A DNA stretch of 64,000 nt from Juglans regia (GCF_001411555.2 NC_049904.1:1-64000), one strand, 5' to 3'; shown: positions 10,560-21,725, counted from the first letter of the stretch. Translations and numbers: made by a program. Notes: generated by a model not told the origin, from the letters alone.

Positions 10560-13500
10560 AGTTCTTGAAATTTTCACAAAACTTCCTAGCTATTGTCTTT
10601 CGAGGATGTTCCCGTCCACTTCACCAACACCTCTATTACAGCTTGGTTGCCTTGGCGTCTAACCCGCAGATCTATCACTGCTTGAGGCTCAGGTTGAAGA
10701 TCCCCATTTTTATCCACATGTGGCAGTGTTGGCAGGGGCTGGATCTAACTCCCCAACTTCTTTTTTAGGCAGGACACATGGAACATCGGATGGATTTTGG
10801 AAGAGGGTGGCAAGCTCAGCCTATTTGCGGCTATCCCAATCTTCTGCAACACCTGGAACGGCCCAAAAAACTTGGGCAAAAATTTCATAACGACGCATAT
10901 CCACGAATTTTTGACGATAGGGTTGTAAACGTAAGTACATCCAATCCCCAATCTCGAAACTCCTCTATGTTCTCCTTCGGTGAGCATATATTTTCATTCT
11001 ACTCTGAGCCCACTCCATGTTTTCTTTCAATAGTTCTCTAAGTTTTTCTCTAGATCTCAGAAATTGGTCGACTACTTCAGTTGAGGAAGTCCCTAGCACA
11101 TAGGACAGTAATTGTGGTGGTGGATAGCCGTAAAGGGCTTGGAAAGGGGAGATCTTCGTGGTTGTATGATAGGAGTTATTATAGCTCCATTCTGCCATGG
11201 ATAACCACTTACTCCATTCTCTTTGTTTAGTACCAGCATAGCAACGTAGGTAGATCTCCAAGCATTTATTTAGAACCTCTGTTTGCCTATCCGATTGGCG
11301 ATGTTAAGCAGAACTAAAATTCAGTGAGTAGCCCTGTAGTGTAAATAAATTCCTCCCAAAAGAGCTCAAAAATATAGGATCCTGATCCGACACAATGGAC
11401 CTAGGAAGTTCATGTAACTTGAAGACCCAGTCCATGAAGGCATGAGCCACACCCCTTGGGCAACATAGGGGTGTGCCAAAGCCATAAAATGGCCATACTT
11501 TGTGTAGCGGTCAACAGCCACTAAGATAACACTCATCCCATAAGAGAGAGAGAGAGTCCCTCTATGAAATCTAAGGAAATGTCAATCCAAGCTTGGCTTG
11601 GAATAGGAAAGGGCCGCATTAACTCTGGAGTTGGTATTGTCTCATTTTTGTTCACTTGACAGATGTTGCATTCTCTGACTTTCTTTTTTATACCCCTTTT
11701 CATCCCCCTCCAAAAAAATCTCACTTGGCTCGTTGATAGGTCTTTAAGTATCCAGTGTGCTCCGCATGTGGGTTGTTATGCTGGTAGTCTAGCACCTTAT
11801 TTTTTAAGTTAGAATCTACCACCACCACAATTCGCCCTTTTTTCAAAACCAATCCTTGTTGGGGGGAGTAGCCTGGAAAAGCCTCTTGTTTATTCTGCAA
11901 CTTATCCATTAAATCCACCATTTCAGCTGAGGCAGAGTAACTTTGTTTAAGTTCATGAATCCAATTCGGGGTAGGAAATGTCCCCATTGCCAAATACCCT
12001 TGTTCCACTTCAAGCTTCTCATCCTGCCTTGAGAGCTCATTAGCTACTTTATTTTCCCTTCCCCTCTTGAATTCTATGGAAAAGTCATAGCCTATAAGTT
12101 TGGTAATCCATTTTTGTTGTGCCACTGTGCCTACCTCTGTTCAAGCAGAAATTTCATTGCTTGCTGGTCTGTTTTAATAGTAAATGACTGACCCAACAAA
12201 TAGGGTCTCCACCTTTGCACAGTCGTGACTAGGGCCAACAGCTCTTTTTCGTAGGTTGACAACAACAATGCCTTACCCTTTAGTGCCTTGCTCATATAAG
12301 CGATAGGATGTCCTTCATGCATTAAAATAGCACCTACTCCCATCCCACTTGCATTGCACTCAATAGTGAAGATCTTAGAGAAATCTGATAACCTTAAAAC
12401 TGGAGGATTAGAAACTGCCTCTTTAAGTTTCTAAAATGCTTGAGTGGCCTCCTCATTCTATTTGAAGGCATTCTTTCTTAAAAGGGATGTTAGAGGGGCT
12501 GCAGTTACCCTATAGTTTTTTATGAACTTCCGATAGTAGTATGTCAATCCAAGGAACCCCCTTAATGACTTTGGATTGATAGGTACAAGCCATTCCAGCA
12601 TTGATTTCACCTTAGAAACATTAGCTTTGACCCCCTTGGCTGAAATAATGTGCCCCAAATAATCAACTTCTTCGACCCCAAAACTGCATTTAGAAAGTTT
12701 AGCATACAACCTGTTGTCTCTAAGCACCTCCAGAACTTGTTTTAAATACACCAAATGATCTGCCCATGACCTATTGTAAATCAATATGTCGTCAAAGAAC
12801 ACTAGGACAAACCTCCTAAAAAAGGGTCAAAATACGTCGTTCATTAAACCTTGAAAGGTGGCTGGTGCATTGGTTAGTCTAAAGGGCATTACTAAGAATT
12901 TGTATTGTCCTTCATGAGTATGAAAGGCAATTTTTTCAACATCCTCAGGAATAACTCTGATTTGGTGATAACCAGATCGTAAGTCCAATTTCGAGAACAC
13001 CACAGCCCCAAATAATTCATCTAATAGTTTATCGATCACCTGTATAGGGAATTTGTCTTTTATCGTCTCTTGTTTTAACAATAAATCTTTACAACCTCCC
13101 AACATTCCACACTTTACATTTTTTAAAATTTTTTTCTTTTATCAAATATTTATTATATGAATAATGAATAAAAAATTTGAAATAATTTTAAAAAAATAAA
13201 CTCAAAAAAAATTTTAAAAATATTTAAAAAAATTTAAAAATTTAAAATAATGTGGAGTGTGGAGTGTGGTGGAGGTTGTGTAGCAAAACTCTTGTTTTAA
13301 TGCCCTATAGTCCACTCAAAGGCGCCAACTTCCATCCGCCTTGCGGACTAACAACACTGGGAGGAAAAAAGGGCTAGTACTTGGCCTCATCACCTCTGAG
13401 TCTAATAGGTCTTTCACTATCTTTTCAATTTTTGAATTTTGGTAGTGGTAGCGATAGGGCCTAATAGAAATTAGTGGTGTGCCTTCCTTAAGTACAATTC

Positions 13501-13610
13501 TCTTATCATGTGTTGTAACATCCCCTTTCCGTAGGATAGAGATATTACTAACATTTAAAACATAATACCCGATAAAGAGATTCATATTCTGAAATACCTC
13601 ATTTATTGAA
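10560..13610 (-). pseudogene. gypsy chromovirus A pol (RT, RNase H, integrase, chromodomain), broken
   Basis: Minus-strand segments in order: RT start with VLLVRKADGSWRL (13585-13316), then [17 protein letters not shown] (13105-12827), FFDDILIYNRSWADHL as the YxDD-type active site with DYLGHIIS (12802-12458), RNase H (STYEKELLAL, KTDQQAMKFLL; 12343-12131), the HHCC integrase finger spanning 11800-11640 with CNICQVNK, the integrase core with AEWSYNNSYHTT (11261-10965), [11 protein letters not shown] (10987-10745) and a chromodomain-like tail. Stops and frameshifts are numerous: TGA replaces Cys after GSWRL, there is a frame change at 12126-12130, and a MITE splits RT. It is non-functional. Confidence 0.88.
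13079..13288. mobile_element. MITE inserted in the gypsy RT gene
   Basis: About 210 bp, AT-rich, flanked by duplicated CTCTTGTTTTAA (13067-13078 and 13289-13300). The ends are inverted: the left ...TTACAACCTCCCAACATTCC matches the reverse complement of the right end, ...TACACAACCTCCACCACACT. Deleting the element plus one copy of the duplication restores the RT motif [15 protein letters not shown] on the minus strand, so the boundaries are well supported. Confidence 0.8.
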
Positions 13611-16377
13611 ATTCATCAAAACGATAAAACTGAAATGAACATGATTGTTTTGGAAACTGAACGAATATAAAAGAACATAACTAAACCTATGAATGACATA
13701 AAAAGGAATTTAGTTCTTGTGAAAATATCACTTATTCACTAAGTCTTTGTACTAGATCTATTCCTGGCCATCCAGCTCTTCATCATCATAGACATCATCT
13801 GCGAGAATTTAGACATGGAAGAAAACAAGAAGACAAACAAAAATAATGAGTCGAATACTCAGTAAGTAGTACATCATACCGTAAAATATAATCTTTGCCT
13901 AACATACATTTAATTTCTATGATACTCTTCATAAGATACATACAGCTCCATAGATTTCAATCAAACACGTAACATGACTTTCTGAAAGATTTTACGTAAA
14001 TATATCATCACCGACTCACATAGCATACATTTTTATTATTAATATAAGCGGAAGCATATATAATCAAAACATGTAATTGTGAATGCATAATATCTTGGTT
14101 ATCTTGTCTTAACATAGAGTGAAACACGCTTGAGTCTGTGTTTCACTTATCTGGCATAACATGGAATGAAACATGCTTGAGTCTGTGTTTCACTTATCTG
14201 GCATAACATAGAGGGAAACACGCTTGAGTCCGTGTTTCACTAAACTTGCATAACATGGAGCGAAACACGTTTGAGTTCGTGTTTCACTTAACTTACACAA
14301 CATGCAGCGAAACACGCTTGAGTCCGTGTTTCACTTAACTTGTGGTTAACCACGCTTGAATCCATGGCACCGTTACATTTCTTATCTTTCTTAATACATG
14401 AGATTTTATTAGGCTTTATGAACATTTCTAATATGGCATAATCTTGTACATGACATAGCATAACATGACATGGCATGTCATATTCTTGTACATGGCATAT
14501 TCTTGTATATGGCATAACATAATATGATTTAGCATGGCATATTCTTGTACATGGCAAAGCATAATATGATATAGCATGGCATATTCTTGTACATGGCATA
14601 GTATAACATGACATTACATAACATGCTTTGAATGTTTTATGACATTCCAAGGCATACATGATCTAGGTACTACATGAACATGGCATACATGATCTAAGTA
14701 CTACATAAACATGGCATATATAATCTAAGCATTTCATGAACATGGCTTGCATAATCTGACTATTCCATTACATGGCATACTTGACTTTGAACTACCACAT
14801 GGACATCTCATGGTTTTCATATGATTTTAGTAACATTCAATCAATTGAACAACAATTTCATTCATTCAAACATAATCTCATATTTCATCAAAGATCGAAA
14901 AGGAAACTAACATTGACTTGTCTCTTAGCGTAGTGTAGTTAACAATCATAAGCCCATTATATTTTCATACATAATAATAATATTCACAGTACGCATGCAT
15001 TTATATGATCATATTATTTACCTTTTAGCGATGTTTCCTGATTTCTAACTTGTAGCGCGTTACCTATACGAGGTGCTAATCATTACTTAACCTTTCTAGA
15101 AAGATGTGTCATAGCATTCTAAATACTTGGAATCATATATAATAATATTTATTCAAAACTCATAACATGTTCCTTGACTTCTATCTAAACATAACTTAAT
15201 CATTTATAAAAATCTTAGTTAAAAGTCGATTGAAATATTAACAAAATAATGGACCCAACAATAGTTTAAAAAAACTACTTTAAAAAACTACTTTAAAATC
15301 CCTTTAGACTTGATGCTGTAAAATGGTTTGTAAACTTCCCCTGATTAACATAAATGTGGACCCTTTGAGCAATAACTCTTACAACATAGTCCACACTTAA
15401 AGCAAATCCAATTTAAATCATATGTTTAATTGAACTCACCCAGCCCATAAAGGAAATCAGACAACGTAATGCACAGATTTAAAACATGAAGTCTCCCATA
15501 GGCACTGTAGATTACATTGAAATTTTAAAGAAAGTCTCTTTAATAGGATTTCCAGAGGCCTATGAACAAGAGTTTTTAAGGGTATTTTGGGAAATCATCC
15601 TAAAGGGCATGGGTATTATGGGAAAATTGGTTATAAGGAAAGACTTAGGCCTACGGGGGAAATATTCTCTTTGCTTACAGAGGAGTTGGACAGAAACGAA
15701 GGAAATGGTCATGCGATGCTCACCGAGAGAAGAAGGCAAAGACGACGCGATTGGGTCCTCTGGGCAGTGGTGCGATGCAAGAGAGAGAGAGAGAGAGTTA
15801 GACCGAGACGGTGAAAATCATGGGGAGGGAGAGATCTGGTCGGGGACTTACCGGAAAGGAATGGGTTCAACGGGGTTGGGTTGGTCGGCATTTTCTGGCA
15901 CCGTGGGTTGTGCTCCGACGTCCTAGGGTGGTCGGCGATGGCTGGGCAGAATTAAGGCTTAGGCGAAAATGTTGTTTCTCTGGGTATTTCAATATGTGCA
16001 ACACAGAGGCTTTGTGAGTTTCTTATAGGCGATGGGAGGGAACAACGTGAACCTTTAGGAGATTGGCTGAAATTTGAAGTTGCCTAGACTTTAAGAATCT
16101 ATTCATACTTGGATACAGATTCTGAGAGGGTTTGAAGAGTTTGAGTTGGAATTGGAGTTGGTCTCAAACTGGAAACCGGATCTAATACGGGAACTAAGTG
16201 GATAGAGTATACGAACGTTTTAAGAGGAAAGGAATCACTAATTTAATCTATCTGTTAGCACAATTTCCAAAATGATAATAAAAATATAAAGACAATAAAA
16301 TAATTAATAAATAAATAAATAAATAAATAAAATACTAGTTTTAGTTTTAAGCCCTAAATTTAGACCCGAATGTTACA
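13514..16377 (-). repeat. 3' LTR of Tekay-like gypsy element (about 2.86 kb)
   Basis: On the minus strand it begins TGTAACATTCGGG right after the purine tract AAGGGGGGAGAT (16378-16390 region) and ends GGGGATGTTACA, so the ends are TG...CA with inverted TGTAACA/TGTTACA. Inside are a tandem array of short hairpins (14112-14340), a CATGGCATATTCTTGTACAT array (about 14440-14640), and a GA microsatellite at 15779-15797. Long open frames inside it (for example 15486-15926) have no recognisable domain. Confidence 0.8.
14112..14340. repeat. Tandem array of ~55-bp hairpin units inside the LTR
   Basis: Five imperfect units each contain GAAACACGCTTGAG followed by TCYGTGTTTCACT. GTGAAACAC and GTGTTTCAC can pair, so every unit can fold into a small stem-loop. 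Units are spaced by ...CTGGCATAACATGG. The right copy of the repeat (60612-60840) has one G-to-C change at 60638, which breaks the first stem. Confidence 0.75.
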
Positions 16378-16420
16378 ATCTCCCCCCTTAAAAGAAATCT
16401 CGTCCTCGAGATAACGTACC

Positions 16421-17243
16421 TCAATCGAATAAATATGGATACTTGATCCTCATGTCCTCTTCTAGCTCCCATGTAGCCTCTTTTTCCTTGTAGTTGCTCC
16501 AAAGCACTTTGACCATCGGAATGGTCTTCTTGCGGAGTGCTTGAGCTTTTTGTGCAAGAACTCCGATTGGAAATTCCTCATAGGTCAAATCTTCGCGGAC
16601 TTGAAAAGACTCGTACTCTAGTACATGTGTGGGGTCTGGCACATATTCTCGAAGCAAAGAGACATGGAAGACATCGTGAATAGCTGACAACTGTGGTGGG
16701 AGGGCTAACCTGTATGCTGCAGCTCCAATTCTTTCTAGTACATCGAAATGGCCTAAATATCTTGGACTTAGCTTGCCTTTCTTACCGAATCGCATAATCC
16801 CCTTCATTGGCGCCACTTTCAAGAATACTTTGCTTCCTTCTTCAAATTGCAAATCTTGCTGTCTTCGATTCGCATACTTTTTTTGTCGCTCTTGTGCAAT
16901 GGCAAGCTTCTTCCGGATGACCGCTATTTTCTCATGAATATCTTGAATAATCTCCTGTCCCAGGATTCTACATTCTCCCACTTCGTCCCAATAGAGGGGT
17001 GACTGGCACTTGCGGCCGTAAAGAACTTCATATGGTGCAGCCTGAATGCTCTCCTGGTAACTATTATTATACGCAAATTCTATCAGAGGTAAGTATTTAA
17101 TCCAGCTACCCTTGAAGTCTATCATGCAGGCTCTAAGCATATCCTCTAATATCTGTATTGTCCTTTCTGACTGTCCATCAGTTTGAGGGTGGAAGGCTAT
17201 ACTATAAGTCAACTATGTCCCTAACTCTTTCTGTACACCCACT
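16421..17243 (-). pseudogene. Tekay-like integrase C-terminal half plus chromodomain
   Basis: The open frame after an in-frame TAG (at 17213-17215) runs 263 codons. It starts in the integrase core (SIAFHPQTDGQSERTIQ), continues through LPLIEFAYNNSYQ, APYEVLYGRKCQSPLYW and the GPY/F-type segment LSPRYLGHFDVLERIGAAAY and FHVSLLREYVPDP. It ends with a chromodomain-like stretch (VLWSNYKEKEATWELE) and YPYLF. The 5' remainder of pol is missing: at 17243 the sequence switches to the opposite strand. The right copy has Lys for Ile at the residue after ERTIQ. Confidence 0.85.
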
Positions 17244-17467
17244 CCCTATACCTGTTTGGACTTGGGACGAAATTGGTATGGATTTTGTGTCAGGTTTTCC
17301 TAAGGCACTAGGAGGACAGGATGCAGCTTGGGTAATTGTCGATAGGTTGTCAAAGACAACTCACTTCATTCCAATTCAGATGACGTATTCTACAGACAGG
17401 TTGGCGGAACTGTATGTACACGAAATCGTCAGACTGCACAGAATTCCCTCTAAGATTGTGTCGGACC
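17244..17467 (+). pseudogene. Inverted segment of the same integrase core
   Basis: The plus strand encodes LPIPVWTWDEIGMDFVSGFP, then DRLSKTTHFIPI and LHRIPSKIVSDP. This is the part of the integrase core that should precede VQKELGT on the minus strand. The two pieces abut at 17243 in opposite directions, so the segment was inverted. The expected residues after IVSD are gone and TRIM LTR sequence starts instead, sharing ACC/ACCCC at the joint. Confidence 0.8.
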
Positions 17468-17903
17468 CCATATGATATGGATAAGGGTAGGTGGTGTATA
17501 GGATCCCACATTGCTTGGGAAGGAGAAGTTCTTGCTCTTTATAAGGTTCTAGAATGGCTCCAATTGTATCATTGACTAGTCCTTTTGGAGTATAGGCCAT
17601 GTGGTTTGAGTCTTCCATTGGGGAGTTACAAATGGTATCAGAGCCTATCTCAACCAGAAATGTGGGACTTGAGTCGTGCCACCTACAATGGACAGGCCCG
17701 ACAAGTACGTCGAGAATTTAAGGGAGGTAGATTATGATACCCCATATGATATGGATAAGGGTAGGTGGTGTATGGGATCCCACATTGCTTAGGAAAGAGA
17801 AATTCTTGCTCTTTATAAGGTTCTAGTGGGCTCCAATTGTATCATTGACTAGTCCTTTTGGAGTATAGGCCATGTGGTTTGGGTCTTCCATTGGGGCGTT
17901 ACA
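17465..17903 (+). mobile_element. TRIM (terminal-repeat retrotransposon in miniature)
   Basis: Two ~168-bp LTRs (17465-17630 and 17735-17903) share ACCCCATATGATATGG and end in GTTACA. Directly after the first comes a primer-binding site TGGTATCAGAGC (17633-17644), complementary to the 3' end of initiator tRNA-Met. A purine tract TTTAAGGGAGGTAG precedes the second LTR, which starts TGATACCCC. The interior is ~100 bp and non-coding. The first LTR lacks a proper TGATA start, having CGG before ACCCC. Related copies are at 42281-42650 and 42652-43099. Confidence 0.82.
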
Positions 17904-17908
17904 TGTGT

Positions 17909-18436
17909 TCTAGCGGGTGTGAGCCCCTTTGGTTCATCAAAAACCCCTATAAACATTTGAATTAATTCATGTATGCCCTCATGGCTCCTTTTTGGCTGCA
18001 TACTGGTTTCGGGTACTAGCTACAAAAGTAACCCACTTCCCCTATTTATTGCATCCTTCAACAGCTCGGGGCTACCTTCAAATGTCAAGTTCTTAAGGGC
18101 AGTCCCCATAAACACAACTTCATTCCATTAAATGAAAACTTCATTAATAGTTTTGAGAAATCCCACATAATTTGCCTAAAGTTTTAAGCCATAGGACTCT
18201 CATCACAACCTCTCATATTTAGTACAAAAAATGAAGTAGAGAACTTATTACCATCTGCTGCTAGCCCCACCTTCCTACATAGCCCTACACTCCTTGTAAT
18301 TTCACCATTAGCCACTCGAATAGAAAGCTGTTCAAATTTCTCCACTTGTAACTGAGTTCCCTTGGCTATAGAAGGGTTCAGGAAGTTGTGTGAATCAATT
18401 AGAATGAACACTAGTATGCCCTTGATCCATCATTCT
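17909..18436 (-). pseudogene. gypsy chromovirus A protease region, broken
   Basis: The minus strand encodes FILIDSHNFLNPSIAKGTQL followed by IRVANGEITRS and GNKFSTSFFVLNMRGCD. This is a retroviral aspartic protease whose active site LIDSGSTHNFL has lost three residues (Gly-Ser-Thr). Downstream on the minus strand, EPKGLTPARTH connects to the RT segment once the chimeric insertion is removed. The frame is interrupted by stops between protease and RT. Confidence 0.7.
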
Positions 18437-19993
18437 GTAACACACCTCTATTACTTAAAAGAGAAATACACAAAAATAGCCCACTTCGAGGGGAGCACCT
18501 TCATTGAAGAAATAAAGAAGATGATAAAAGAGAGAAATAGAATATTCAATAACTTTCTGGATGATCAAACCCTAGAGCCCTTGGCTCATACATAAAGGAG
18601 ATGACCCTTACATGGGCCCAGGCTAACACTAAAAACATACAGGGAAATAAAACTAAGGCCCAAGGCCCACTAGCTATCTTGTAGTCCAAATACATGTTGA
18701 ATTGAAATTGTAATTGAAACTGGCCCAAGACCCATAGCCCATGTCCTTCAATATTCGGGAATTGTGACAAATCATCCCCCATAGAAGCACCTTTTCCACA
18801 AGGTGCGGTATCCTTGCCCACCATTGTCCCACCAATCGAGTCAAAAAAGAGAATTTTCTTGGTACCAACAGCCTCCTCATGTTTCATATTCAAAGCATAA
18901 TCAAGTTTGTAGAAGTTCAGATGCAAGATATGTGTTGTCACAATAACGAGTAGTGAAACAGCGACCATGACCCTTGTAGCTTCATCCCTCACATTAAAAG
19001 CTCACAGTAATGCTACAATCAAGCTAAACCCAAGAAAGGCCACAGCAGATGAAACAACGTCGTTTTATATTTAAAATTTTTTTTATATATATTTATATAT
19101 ATGAAAATGGGTTGGCCAGAGCGGTGCGGGGTAAATGCGGGAGGGCCTAGGCCTAGCCCACCCCAGCACCCTTTTCTCCCAATGGGCAGGGCCCCCGCCC
19201 TCACATGCGGTGAGTTAGGTTGACCGTGCCGGCCATGCAAGGGTGGGGTGGTGGACAAGAGGTGGTGGGGGCGGTGCCCCACCATCCAGCCTTATCAGTG
19301 ACCACCAGCCTTATCAGTGCCCCACCAAGCCCATCACTTAATGATCAATAGTTCACAACTAATCTAACAACACCAAGAAACTGTCAATATTCTCTGGAGT
19401 GAAAATCGTGTCAAGCTAACGTATTTTGGCTATCTCTATCCCATGCATAAATAAGATTTGCATGCTCTTGCACTCCCTTGGTGAGAGTAACCTCAAAATC
19501 ACAACTGTCAAGAACATGGTGCCATGAGGCCTTTGCTGGGAACTCGAGATGGTCAATCTCACAAATAGGAAACTCCTATCCAACCTCGAAGACAAAAAGG
19601 AACTTCCAGTCCCAATTTTTCACTTAAGAATAATGAGACTCCAAATGAATAACCCTATAGCTCGTTTGCGAGCGAAAGCTACATTGGTTCCCATTGTGGC
19701 ACTTGAAACAATGGGTCTGGAAGAACTCACCAGGAGTGAGGTCGAGGTTTTCCTCGCCAGCAGCCTCCAAGGCCTGCCAAGCGTTGGGCAATGGCCACCC
19801 CCAAGAAGTCTAAGACATTGCAAATTGGGCAATAGAAGGGAAGCCGCAACCTAACCTAAAACATGCTGACATATAGCCCAGCATGCTCGGCGACCCCCTT
19901 AGAATTCATGATGTCGTCATGAGGCCTGGGAAGACTCAACCTTACTAACTCAGGGATTCCATAGTGTCCCCTCACAAAGTCTAACTCTGCCTA
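18437..19993. other. Unassigned repeat debris
   Basis: TGTAACACACC at about 18436 looks like the edge of another LTR but no partner end was found. About 19109-19290 is unusually GC-rich (runs of GGGC/CCCC) beside AT-rich DNA. No coding segment is supported; open frames here lack recognisable motifs. Confidence 0.3.
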
Positions 19994-21549
19994 AGAGCAC
20001 TAGCATTGGCTTAGCCAAATCCTAATGGCTAGTCAAAATTCGGCTAGGTAGCTCAAAAGTGCATTAGACTAGGCAAACATCCAAAGCTCCATTTTTTAGC
20101 TACATTAATTATATATCTTTCTCTAAATTTAACTAGTCACTGTTCATTCCAAACTATTATTTTACTCTACAATTATTCCCAACAAACATCTTCCTTCCCT
20201 CGTTTTTCAGTTCCTCAATCTGAAAGATCGCACCATTCTTTTTTTCAATTCCTCACGCCGAAATGCACAAATAACTTTGTGTTTTCTCTCTTCCTTAATT
20301 TCCTTTTCTTTCTTTTTTCAATTACGCCAATCGCACCTCTCCTTTCTCCCTTCGTCCTCTCCTTTTAGGAAATCATTTTCTTCTTCTTCCAAGAACAGAG
20401 TTTTCGCAAATCGCATATTCTTCCAAGCATTTTTCGCAAATCGCATCTTCTTCGCAAGCTTTGCATTTTCGCATCTTCTTCCAAGCATATTTTTTCTTTC
20501 CATTTTTTCCAAATTTTTTCTCGATCAACGAAGTAGGAATACTCGGTGTGTGTATTTGCAAAGAAAATCGCAACACAAAGTATCTGGACTTTGAGGACTC
20601 AATTTTCGCCCTAGACTGCCAAAACCACGTGTCTCACAATTTTTCCTGTTTTGATTTGTCTAATAAGAGAATCTGTGTTTGTATTTGTCTATATTTTGAT
20701 TTAATGCTTGTTTTGATTGATTTTGTCATTGTGTTTGAAGCATCAGGTATGGATGATTTAATGCTTGTTTCCAGTGATTTAATGCTTTGTGTTTTTTTTT
20801 TCGATATGGTTCCCAGTGATTCTCCTACTTTTGATCATATAATTGTTTTAGTAGTTCTCAAATCTGTTTGAGTGTGCAATTACCAGACCAAAGGTTTTGG
20901 CCTAAGTGGTAAACCTTATTACATGAAAGGCGTTTGATGCATTTTTCTAGTGTATTGGGGCCTAAGATCAGTAATTGATGATCCTTCTAATTGTGGTGAT
21001 CTCTACCCTTAGATATAACTTTTGTGATGATCAACCAGGACAAGCATTATATTGTGGTTCTTTTATCTCTGCCCTTGACATTTGTAGAAACTGTTTTGTT
21101 TTGTGTTGGTAGATCTACTGTTGATGTACTCTCTACACACAAGAGGGCATTAGCTCTCGTTTTAGTATGAATATGAATATCAGCAGTGTTTTTCTTTTTC
21201 TTTTTCTTTTTCTTTATTATCATGAATATAAAAGTCGGAGTAGTACAAATTGTAATGAAGTAGAAAAGTCTAGCTAAAGAAGACTTGTATGCTTGCAAAT
21301 GCTCGTGGGCATGCTCATGAAAATTTTTAAATAAAGTTACAAGATATAATATAAATAATTTATTTTGTTAAAATTTATTTTGCAAAATACAAACAAATAT
21401 TATTAAAATATATAATATTATATTATTATTATGACTTTGGGATGACTAGTCCAATGTGGATTAACATTTCCAAAAGTTTTGGCTTTAGCCAAAATCTCAA
21501 GTTTTACTCAAAATTCAACACTTTTCAAGTAGGTCATTGCCAATGCTTT
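19994..21549. mobile_element. Probable hAT-like element with AGAGCA...CATTGGC ends
   Basis: The left end AGAGCACTAGCATTGGC, then TTAGCCAAA, faces a right end whose reverse complement reads AAAGCATTGGCAATGACC, followed further in by TTTTGGCTAAAGCCAAAA. The interior (1.5 kb) has a pyrimidine-rich leader-like tract (20165-20520) but no transposase domain. The right end is inside a ~103-bp tandem duplication. Superfamily is inferred from the end type only. Confidence 0.4.
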
Positions 21550-21725
21550 TAAGTAGTGGTGGCAGTCTAACGACAACTCTTGAAGGCTTCCAGTTGCGAG
21601 GAACAATCACCATGGGACTTGTTGCCAATGGCTAGGTCATTGCCAATGCTTTAAGTAGTGGTGGCAGTCTAACGACAACTTTTGAAGGCTTCCAGTTTTG
21701 AGGAATGATCACCATGGGACTCTTT
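21531..21725. repeat. Two tandem ~103-bp units
   Basis: AGGTCATTGCCAATGCTTT...GATCACCATGGGACT-type units start at 21531 and 21634 and differ by a few substitutions and a 1-bp indel. The first unit contains the right terminus of the hAT-like element. Confidence 0.85.

Larger units (their letters stand above)
1..17500. repeat. Left copy of a >17.5-kb direct repeat (period 46,500 bp)
   Basis: Every stretch I compared matches 46501-64000 at an offset of 46,500. Differences seen by eye are substitutions at 798, 906, 2200, 3273, 4787, 4945, 4953, 7882, 7926, 14138 and 17151, plus an A-run near 9401-9412 (one A fewer in the right copy) and a T-run near 9970 (one T more in the right copy). Neither repeat boundary lies in the window, because a Copia element reads straight through 46500/46501. 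It could be a tandem duplication or a false duplication of two haplotypes in the assembly. Confidence 0.97.
13514..17903. mobile_element. Chimeric Tekay-like/TRIM retroelement insertion with 5-bp target duplication
   Basis: A 4,390-bp block flanked by TGTGT on both sides (13509-13513 and 17904-17908) interrupts chromovirus A. Its left 3.7 kb is the 3' end of a Tekay-like element on the minus strand (LTR 16377-13514 and integrase). The next ~0.22 kb is integrase in the opposite orientation, and the right end is a TRIM on the plus strand. The outer ends are TGTAACATCCCC and GGGGCGTTACA, both the U5 ends of their LTRs. Normal retroviral DNA has one U3 and one U5 terminus. Either a chimeric cDNA integrated, or recombination replaced the right part afterwards. 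Confidence 0.75.
9543..18436 (-). mobile_element. Ty3/gypsy chromovirus A, degenerate, with nested insertions
   Basis: On the minus strand the order is protease (18411-18184), RT, RNase H, integrase, chromodomain-like tail (about 10745-10560), polypurine tract (10528-10541) and 3' LTR (10526-9543). No 5' LTR or primer-binding site is seen on the right, so the 5' end is truncated or buried. Three younger elements sit inside it: a MITE in the LTR, a MITE in RT, and the 4.4-kb chimeric insertion 13514-17903. Removing the last restores an open reading frame from ...LTPARTH straight into DKRIVLKEGTP. Confidence 0.85.

Noticed and set aside
14112..14340. CRISPR-like array of palindromic repeats
   Set aside because: Units are contiguous and imperfect, spacers are not unique, the genome is a plant, and no cas genes are present.
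14288..14659. Cys/His/Tyr-rich open frame of 123 codons that looks like a zinc-finger or small secreted Cys-rich protein
   Set aside because: It is translated tandem repeat inside the Tekay-like LTR; the periodic CHA/CHV motifs come from repeated CATGGCATA DNA.
15486..15926. 146-codon open frame
   Set aside because: Lies inside an LTR, overlaps a GA microsatellite and shows no recognisable domain.
18546..18992. 148-codon minus-strand open frame
   Set aside because: No family resemblance, sits in repeat debris; kept out as unsupported.
20277..20871. Open frames with Phe/Ser-rich hydrophobic peptides
   Set aside because: Pyrimidine-rich leader-like DNA of a probable hAT-like element; no transposase motif.
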